9,989 nucleotides of DNA. Origin: Methylococcaceae bacterium UBA662. Its GTDB lineage: Bacteria > Pseudomonadota > Gammaproteobacteria > Methylococcales > Methylomonadaceae. A program made the position numbers and the translations under genes. Below the pieces are notes generated by a model. The model did not search any database and was not told the origin of the DNA. It saw nothing but the letters and a program-made list of their open reading frames with translations. Of this stretch, positions 6,251 through 9,989 are shown piece after piece. Every line of letters starts with the position of its first letter. The stretch's first letter is position 1. The stretch spans positions 1 through 9,989 of the forward strand of contig DBNW01000059.1 in NCBI GenBank assembly GCA_002299425.1. The letters are read 5' to 3'.

Positions 6251-7186
6251 TTAAAACAAAAAACTGACAATCGCTTGCAAACGGCCCTGAACCAGCACAG
6301 GAATGGCCAGCATCGCGCTTAGATTGTCCAATCCGGGCTGATAACCGCCCTCATGGTTGCCGCTAATTTCCGGCATTCCGGTCAGCCAGACCCGCCCTAA
6401 TGCCCCCTCGCCTTTGTGAACGGCGAGGGTTTCAAACAATTGCGCCAAGTCATGGCCGTGCTGGCTGTAGCCTTGTTGGCAAACCAGTTGTGTGCCTTCG
6501 GGGTTCGGTTTCCAAATTTGGATGCGCTTGGCGATGGGCGTGGCCTTGGCCGACAGGAAGGTCATCACGCTGGTTTGCCCGCCCGAACCTGAAACCGGGA
6601 TCCCCAAGCACGTGGTGATGCCCGCCTTTTGCGCTTCCAAGCCCCTGACAAATTGTTCGGGCTTGCCAATGTCTTCAATCAACAAGGGCATACCGTCTTG
6701 CCAAACCCCGCCCGGAATACCCCGGCCTTTGGCAAAAAAGGTTTGCTTAGACAGCGCCTCAAAATGCCGCAGGCTGCCGTAGTAACCGGCAACCGCCGCC
6801 AACTTCCCGGACTCGGTTTCGCCCCATACCTCAATAGCCCCGGCATGTTCCTCATCGTCGCCGCATAAAAACATCACCACCGCCAATAAAAAATCGCCGG
6901 CGAACACCGGGATGGCGATGCCGCACGTTAACCCCGCCTGTTTGGCGGCGGCGGTGCGTTTGAAATAGGAGTCTTCAAACTCAGTCAGCACCATCGGCTT
7001 GCCTTGCGCCCAGGCCTTGCCCGGCAGGCCCTCGTCATAACCGAAGCGTTGCCGTTCACTGACGGCCTTAAAGTCGGCCAATACCCCGTACAGGCCGGAA
7101 CCAAATTGCAATTGGCTGCGCTGTGAGTCAAGTACCCAGATTTCTGTCACTTTGATAAAAGTTTTCATGGTGGTGTTATCCGTCAT
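6251..7186 (-). CDS. Stand-alone triple-GAF protein, probable sensor partner of the ANTAR antiterminator
   Basis: The 311-residue protein is soluble, with no signal peptide or membrane segment. Three similar units of about 100 residues lie at 12-110, 117-213 and 221-311. Each starts with a short strand (TEIWV, AIEVW, IQIWK), has a G-x-G-hydrophobic turn ending in W (GLPGKAW 53-59, GIPGGVW 156-162, GALGRVW 261-267) and an IPV strand (92-94, 196-198, 295-297). This is the pattern of GAF ligand-binding domains, though each is shorter than the usual 140-150 residues. No HTH, kinase, GGDEF or other output domain is present, so it must act through a partner. Its ATG overlaps the TGA of the ANTAR gene by 4 nt (ATGA), implying translational coupling. 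An alternative start is M7, which has a weak GGAT site before it. I infer that it binds a nitrogen signal and controls the ANTAR protein; no ligand can be read from the sequence. Confidence 0.75.
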   Translation of the reverse strand: MTDNTTMKTFIKVTEIWVLDSQRSQLQFGSGLYGVLADFKAVSERQRFGYDEGLPGKAWAQGKPMVLTEFEDSYFKRTAAAKQAGLTCGIAIPVFAGDFLLAVVMFLCGDDEEHAGAIEVWGETESGKLAAVAGYYGSLRHFEALSKQTFFAKGRGIPGGVWQDGMPLLIEDIGKPEQFVRGLEAQKAGITTCLGIPVSGSGGQTSVMTFLSAKATPIAKRIQIWKPNPEGTQLVCQQGYSQHGHDLAQLFETLAVHKGEGALGRVWLTGMPEISGNHEGGYQPGLDNLSAMLAIPVLVQGRLQAIVSFLF

Positions 7187-7752
7187 TTCAACAAATCCGC
7201 CATCGCAATCACGTTCCTGGCCATTTCCCCCAAGGTGATGTTCCGATCCATCGCCAATTTCCGTAGCGTATGGTAGGCCTCGTTTTCGCTAAAGTTGCGG
7301 GCTTTTATCAAGATGGCCTTGGCGCGGTCGATTTGTTTGCGGTCTTCCAGTTGGGCGCGGGCTTCCTCCAGCGCGTTTTTCAGTGCTTGCAGGTGTTTGA
7401 AGCGGGCAAGGGCCACCTGGATGATGCTGGGCAAGCGCAAGAAATCCAAACCGTTGACGACAAAAGCACTGACTTGCGCCTCGATCACGCGGCTGTAACC
7501 GTCATCGGGGCAAGTATCGGCAAACACAATGACCGGCAACGGCGCGGACTGGTTTAAGGCTTGCAAAGCGGCCAGCAAGTGCCCGGACGGTTCCGCCGCC
7601 ACAAAAATAACCAGGTCGGGCAAAGCCGGCTTCGCCAATTGCAAAAATTGGTCACTGCCTTCAATGCTCAGGCAACGGTGTCCGGCATGGCCTAAGTATT
7701 CGGCCAAGCCCGTTGCCTTCCGGCCCATTTCTATAATGACGATATTCAGCAT
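7183..7752 (-). CDS. nasT: ANTAR-domain antiterminator with pseudo-receiver domain (NasT-like)
   Basis: From the ATG at 7752 the protein has 189 residues. Residues 1-112 form a receiver-like fold (MLNIVIIE first strand, PDLVIF third strand, SAFVVNGLD fifth strand). The phospho-acceptor aspartate after the third strand is absent (IFVAAE) and the usual lysine is replaced by N100, so regulation by phosphorylation is unlikely. A coiled-coil linker spans about 115-140. The ANTAR three-helix RNA-binding domain at 141-189 carries AKAIL, SENEAYHTLRKLAM and MARNVI. NasT and NasR bind paired hexaloop hairpins and prevent termination in nitrate-assimilation leaders; such leaders stand before both nrtA and nirB here. 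A TTG codon at 7800 would add 16 residues, but it overlaps the -12 element of the likely promoter and precedes the natural first strand, so I chose 7752. No good ribosome site precedes either start. Confidence 0.85.
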   Translation of the reverse strand: MLNIVIIEMGRKATGLAEYLGHAGHRCLSIEGSDQFLQLAKPALPDLVIFVAAEPSGHLLAALQALNQSAPLPVIVFADTCPDDGYSRVIEAQVSAFVVNGLDFLRLPSIIQVALARFKHLQALKNALEEARAQLEDRKQIDRAKAILIKARNFSENEAYHTLRKLAMDRNITLGEMARNVIAMADLLK

Positions 7753-7781
7753 TTTGATGGCGGTTCGTTGCAAGTCTGTAA

Positions 7782-7798
7782 GCTTAACAATGCTAAGC
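7782..7798. other. Short inverted repeat at the ANTAR operon start site
   Basis: GCTTA (7782-7786) and TAAGC (7794-7798) are separated by 7 bases and span the region between the -12 element and the predicted start. It could be an operator or chance; the arms are only 5 bp. Confidence 0.25.
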
Positions 7799-7811
7799 AA
7801 TTAAGATACCA
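7796..7811 (-). promoter_or_regulatory. Sigma-54 (-24/-12) promoter of the ANTAR/GAF operon
   Basis: The minus strand reads TGGTATCTTAATTGCT: TGG at -24, exact spacing to TTGCT at -12, with mismatches only inside the CACG part. Predicted initiation near 7785 leaves a leader of about 33 nt before the ATG at 7752, too short for an attenuator; none is seen. Confidence 0.55.
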
Positions 7812-7943
7812 ACCGAATTGCCGTCTATTTTGGCTTGGGTTGCGGGCAACCGCCCGATAATTGCCCACTTATGCACCAAACAAGGGCGCATGCAAAGGTT
7901 TGTCCCAAAAAAATTTGCCGTGCGCTTTAAAAAAAACGCGTTT

Positions 7944-8023
7944 GCCTAGCGTGCGCACCGCGTACTTTTAATTAATTTCCTGAATAATCAAAAGAAAAGC
8001 TACGCGGTGCGTACCCCTAGCCT
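7944..8023. repeat. Inverted pair of REP-like repeats (copies 2 and 3)
   Basis: GCCTAG followed by the core GCGCACCGCGTA (7953-7964) faces its inverted partner TACGCGGTGCGT (8001-8012) followed by CCCTAGCC, with an AT-rich spacer of about 36 bp. The core is identical to that of the element at 4435-4459. The pair sits between the two divergent promoters and could fold into a large hairpin. Confidence 0.65.
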
Positions 8024-8049
8024 ATTAAAATGCCCAGCAAAGTTAGTTT

Positions 8050-8065
8050 AGGCATGGCACTTGCT
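8050..8065 (+). promoter_or_regulatory. Sigma-54 (-24/-12) promoter of nirB
   Basis: The sequence AGGCATGGCACTTGCT matches TGGCACG-N4-TTGCW at all but the first base and one C, with GG and GC exactly 10 apart. The predicted start is near 8076, four bases before the first leader hairpin, as for nrtA. Confidence 0.62.
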
Positions 8066-8079
8066 TGATATGCTAAAAA

Positions 8080-8095
8080 CCCCCAATGCAGGGGG
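8080..8095 (+). promoter_or_regulatory. ANTAR-target hexaloop hairpin P1 in the nirB leader
   Basis: CCCCC pairs perfectly with GGGGG around the six-base loop AATGCA, which has A at position 1 and G at position 4. A 6-nt linker (CAAAAC) leads to the second hairpin. This is the two-hairpin motif recognised by NasR/NasT/EutV-type ANTAR proteins. Confidence 0.82.
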
Positions 8096-8101
8096 CAAAA
8101 C

Positions 8102-8117
8102 GGTTCAAAGCAGAGCC
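8102..8117 (+). promoter_or_regulatory. ANTAR-target hexaloop hairpin P2 in the nirB leader
   Basis: GGTTC pairs with GAGCC (one G-U pair) around the loop AAAGCA, again with A at position 1 and G at position 4. The terminator stem begins 12 nt further on. Confidence 0.8.
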
Positions 8118-8129
8118 AATCAGACAACG

Positions 8130-8168
8130 GCGTCATGGGCATATCTTATGTCCTGACGCTTTTTTTTT
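8130..8168 (+). terminator. Leader terminator (attenuator) before nirB
   Basis: GCGTCA pairs with TGACGC and, after one unpaired T, GGGCATA pairs with TATGTCC around a TCT loop. Nine T follow (8160-8168). This 13-pair stem is a strong Rho-independent terminator on the same strand as nirB and 59 nt before its start, so it must be overcome for nirB to be expressed. Confidence 0.88.
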
Positions 8169-8204
8169 GCCCTAACGAGGGCAGGCTGTTGCTCGATAGC
8201 CTGC
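8168..8204 (+). other. Two overlapping hairpins between the attenuator and the nirB start
   Basis: TGCCCT/AGGGCA (8168-8173 with 8178-8183) and GCAGGCT/AGCCTGC (8181-8187 with 8198-8204) share three bases, so only one can form fully. They lie 14 nt before the ribosome binding site and would be at the 5' part of readthrough messages. A role in stability or translation is inference. Confidence 0.45.
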
Positions 8205-8217
8205 CGCAACCCTGAAA

Positions 8218-8221
8218 GAGG
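8218..8221 (+). promoter_or_regulatory. nirB ribosome binding site
   Basis: GAGG, within AGAGGTGGG, lies 6 nt before the ATG at 8228 and fixes the nirB start. Confidence 0.7.
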
Positions 8222-8227
8222 TGGGTC

Positions 8228-9989
8228 ATGAAACAAACCTTGGTAGTCATCGGCAACGGCATGGTCGGCCAGCAGTTTTTGGCCGGACTGGTGCAAAGCC
8301 CGGCCAAAGAACAATACCGCATCGTCACCTTTTGCGAGGAACCGCGCCCCGCTTACGACCGGGTGCATTTGTCCGAATTTTTCACCGGCAAGACCGCAGC
8401 GGATTTGTCGTTGGTACCGGACGGTTTTTTCGCCGAACACGGCATCACCCTGCACTTAGGCGATAAGGCCGTGGCCATAGACCGCGCAGCCAAAACCGTC
8501 ACATCCGCTAAGGGCTTGACCATCGCTTACGACCAATTGGTGCTGGCCACCGGCTCCTACCCGTTCGTGCCGCCCGTGCCGGGGCATGACCGCGACAGTT
8601 GCCTGGTGTACCGCACCATCGAAGACCTGAAAGCCATCAAAGCTGCCGCCGATAAAGGCACGATTGGCACCGTGGTCGGCGGCGGCCTGCTCGGTTTGGA
8701 GGCGGCCAAGGCGTTGACCGACTTGGGCCTGACCACCCATGTGGTCGAGTTTGCCCCGCGCTTGATGGCGGTGCAATTGGATGAAGGCGGCGGGGCGATG
8801 CTTAGGCGCAAAATCGAAGCCTTGGGCGTGACGGTGCACACCGGCAAAAACACCACGCAAATCATCGACGGGGAACACTGTGTCAACAAAATGTGCTTTG
8901 CCGACGGCGAGGAACTGGAAACCGACCTGGTGCTGTTCTCGGCCGGCATCCGCCCGCGTGACGAATTGGCCCGGGCGTGCGGTTTGGAAATGGGCCCGCG
9001 CGGCGGCATCGCCATCAACAACCACTGCCAAACGTCCGACCCGGACATTTACGCCATCGGCGAATGTGCGTTGTGGAACGGCATGATCTTCGGGCTGGTG
9101 GCACCCGGTTACGCGATGGCGCGCACCGTGGTGGCCCAATTGGCGGGCGAGGCAGCGGTCTTCACCGGTGCCGACATGAGCACCAAGCTGAAACTGATGG
9201 GGGTCGATGTCGCCAGCATCGGCGACGCCCATGCCAAGACGCCCGGCGCGATGGTCTACACCTACCAGAACGGCGCGGCAGAAATTTACAAGCGCCTGGT
9301 GGTCAGCGGCGACAAAAAATATTTGCTGGGCGCGGTGCTGGTCGGTGAAGTCTTAGGTTACAGCACCTTGCTGCAATACTGCCTGAACGGCATCGAGTTG
9401 CCGGAAAACCCCGACGCATTAATCCTGCCGCACCGCTCGGACGAGTCGGTGGGTCTAGGCCCTGACGCCTTGCCGCTGTCGGCGACCCTCTGTTCGTGCT
9501 ACAACGTCAACAAAGGCCAAGTCTGCACCGCCATCGAGAACGGCGCCATCACGATCAATGCTTTAAAGGCGCAGACCCAAGCCAGCACCGGTTGCGGCGG
9601 TTGCCTGCCGTTGTTGAAATCGGTCTTGAACTGCGAACTAACCAAGCACGGTTATGCCGTCAACACCGACCTCTGCGAACATTTCCCGTACACGCGCCAA
9701 GATTTGTACACCTTGATCCGGGTCGGTGAAATCCGAACCTTTAGCGAATTGCTGGGCAAACACGGCAAAGGGTTGGGCTGCGATGTCTGCAAACCGGCGG
9801 TCGGCTCAATCCTGGCCTCTTATTGGAACGACTATATTCTTAAAACTGAACACGTCGGTCTGCAAGACACCAACGACACGTTTTTGGCGAACATGCAAAA
9901 AGACGGCACCTATTCCATCGTCCCGCGCATCACCGGCGGCGAGATCAAGCCGGACATGCTGATCGTGTTAGGGCAAGTCGCGAAAAAAT
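8228..9989 (+). CDS. nirB: Assimilatory nitrite reductase [NAD(P)H], large subunit (3' end beyond window)
   Basis: 587 codons are present without interruption, and the frame runs off the window; full NirB has about 830-850 residues. The enzyme reduces nitrite to ammonium in the cytoplasm with six electrons from NAD(P)H. Seen in order: FAD-binding GNGMVG (9-14), ATGSYPFVPPVPG (about 109-121), NAD-binding GGGLLG (151-156), the second FAD segment DIYAIGEC, then a BFD-like [2Fe-2S] domain with cysteines 422, 424, 456 and 459 (CxC-x31-CxxC) and a further CxxC at 518/521 in GLGCDVCKP. At about 555 the sequence TYSIVPRITGGEI opens the nitrite/sulfite reductase half-domain. The siroheme and [4Fe-4S] cysteines would lie beyond the window. 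Its leader carries a sigma-54-like promoter and the best ANTAR antitermination motif here. Dissimilatory NirB looks alike; the linked transporter and regulation favour assimilation. Confidence 0.95.
   Translation, partial: MKQTLVVIGNGMVGQQFLAGLVQSPAKEQYRIVTFCEEPRPAYDRVHLSEFFTGKTAADLSLVPDGFFAEHGITLHLGDKAVAIDRAAKTVTSAKGLTIAYDQLVLATGSYPFVPPVPGHDRDSCLVYRTIEDLKAIKAAADKGTIGTVVGGGLLGLEAAKALTDLGLTTHVVEFAPRLMAVQLDEGGGAMLRRKIEALGVTVHTGKNTTQIIDGEHCVNKMCFADGEELETDLVLFSAGIRPRDELARACGLEMGPRGGIAINNHCQTSDPDIYAIGECALWNGMIFGLVAPGYAMARTVVAQLAGEAAVFTGADMSTKLKLMGVDVASIGDAHAKTPGAMVYTYQNGAAEIYKRLVVSGDKKYLLGAVLVGEVLGYSTLLQYCLNGIELPENPDALILPHRSDESVGLGPDALPLSATLCSCYNVNKGQVCTAIENGAITINALKAQTQASTGCGGCLPLLKSVLNCELTKHGYAVNTDLCEHFPYTRQDLYTLIRVGEIRTFSELLGKHGKGLGCDVCKPAVGSILASYWNDYILKTEHVGLQDTNDTFLANMQKDGTYSIVPRITGGEIKPDMLIVLGQVAKK

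Larger units (their letters stand above)
7801..8227. other. 427-nt divergent control region between the ANTAR gene and nirB
   Basis: This holds the two divergent sigma-54 elements, a possible activator site at 7872-7890, an A8 tract at 7929-7936, an inverted pair of REP-like repeats at 7944-8023, and the nirB leader with its hairpins and terminator. No convincing gene was seen in it on either strand. Confidence 0.7.

Noticed and set aside
8047..8074. Sigma-70 promoter TTTAGG-N16-TATGCT for nirB
   Set aside because: Both hexamers are poor and the sigma-54 match in the same place is much better.
8056..8074. Alternative sigma-54 register starting at TGGCAC (8055-8060)
   Set aside because: GC does not occur 10 bases after this GG, while the register starting at 8051 has exact spacing.
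8065..8078. FNR-type box (TTGAT-N4-ATCAA) near the nirB promoter
   Set aside because: Only the left half matches; the right half reads CTAAA.
8456..9232. 258-codon minus-strand frame inside nirB
   Set aside because: It is antisense to the FAD/NAD domains of NirB, and the translated product is H/Q/R-rich without a family.

Overview
This window looks like the nitrate/nitrite assimilation region of a gammaproteobacterium. The gene content, moderate GC and an AlgE-type porin beside an nrt-like ABC transporter would fit a methanotroph of the Methylococcales, but that placement is inference from protein character and not from a marker gene. No rRNA, tRNA, insertion sequence, phage gene or CRISPR array was seen.

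Layout. From about 8050 rightwards runs nirB (NADH-dependent assimilatory nitrite reductase large subunit, + strand, cut by the window end). Everything to its left is on the minus strand, in this transcription order: an ANTAR RNA-binding antiterminator of the NasT/NasR type (7183-7752), overlapping by 4 nt a stand-alone triple-GAF protein (6251-7186); then the ABC transporter nrtA (4473-5867), nrtB (3336-4352) and a single gene with two fused ATPase domains (1562-3313); finally an outer-membrane porin of the alginate-export family (41-1360).

Regulation is the most informative part. Each of three transcription units, nirB, the ANTAR/GAF pair and nrtA, has a sequence that fits a sigma-54 -24/-12 promoter with exact GG-N10-GC spacing (8050-8065 +, 7796-7811 -, 6020-6035 -). 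In the nirB and nrtA leaders the predicted RNA starts just before a hairpin with a six-base loop carrying A at position 1 and G at position 4, the signature of ANTAR-protein targets. A second hairpin follows, then a strong Rho-independent terminator placed before the start codon. The two leaders have the same order and nearly the same spacings. The simplest reading is a local circuit: sigma-54 (nitrogen status) starts the transcripts, and the ANTAR protein lets polymerase pass the terminators when nitrate or nitrite is sensed.

The unusual point is the sensor. In Klebsiella the sensing NIT domain is fused to the ANTAR domain (NasR), and in other proteobacteria a periplasmic-binding-protein-like NasS controls NasT. 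Here the translationally coupled partner is a protein of three tandem short GAF domains with no output domain, a candidate for a different way of controlling NasT. The transporter is also odd: its fused ATPase has one canonical and one degenerate composite ATP site. Together the genes would move nitrate or nitrite across the outer membrane (porin), capture and import it (NrtA, NrtB, fused ATPase) and reduce nitrite to ammonium (NirB). No nitrate reductase gene lies inside the window.
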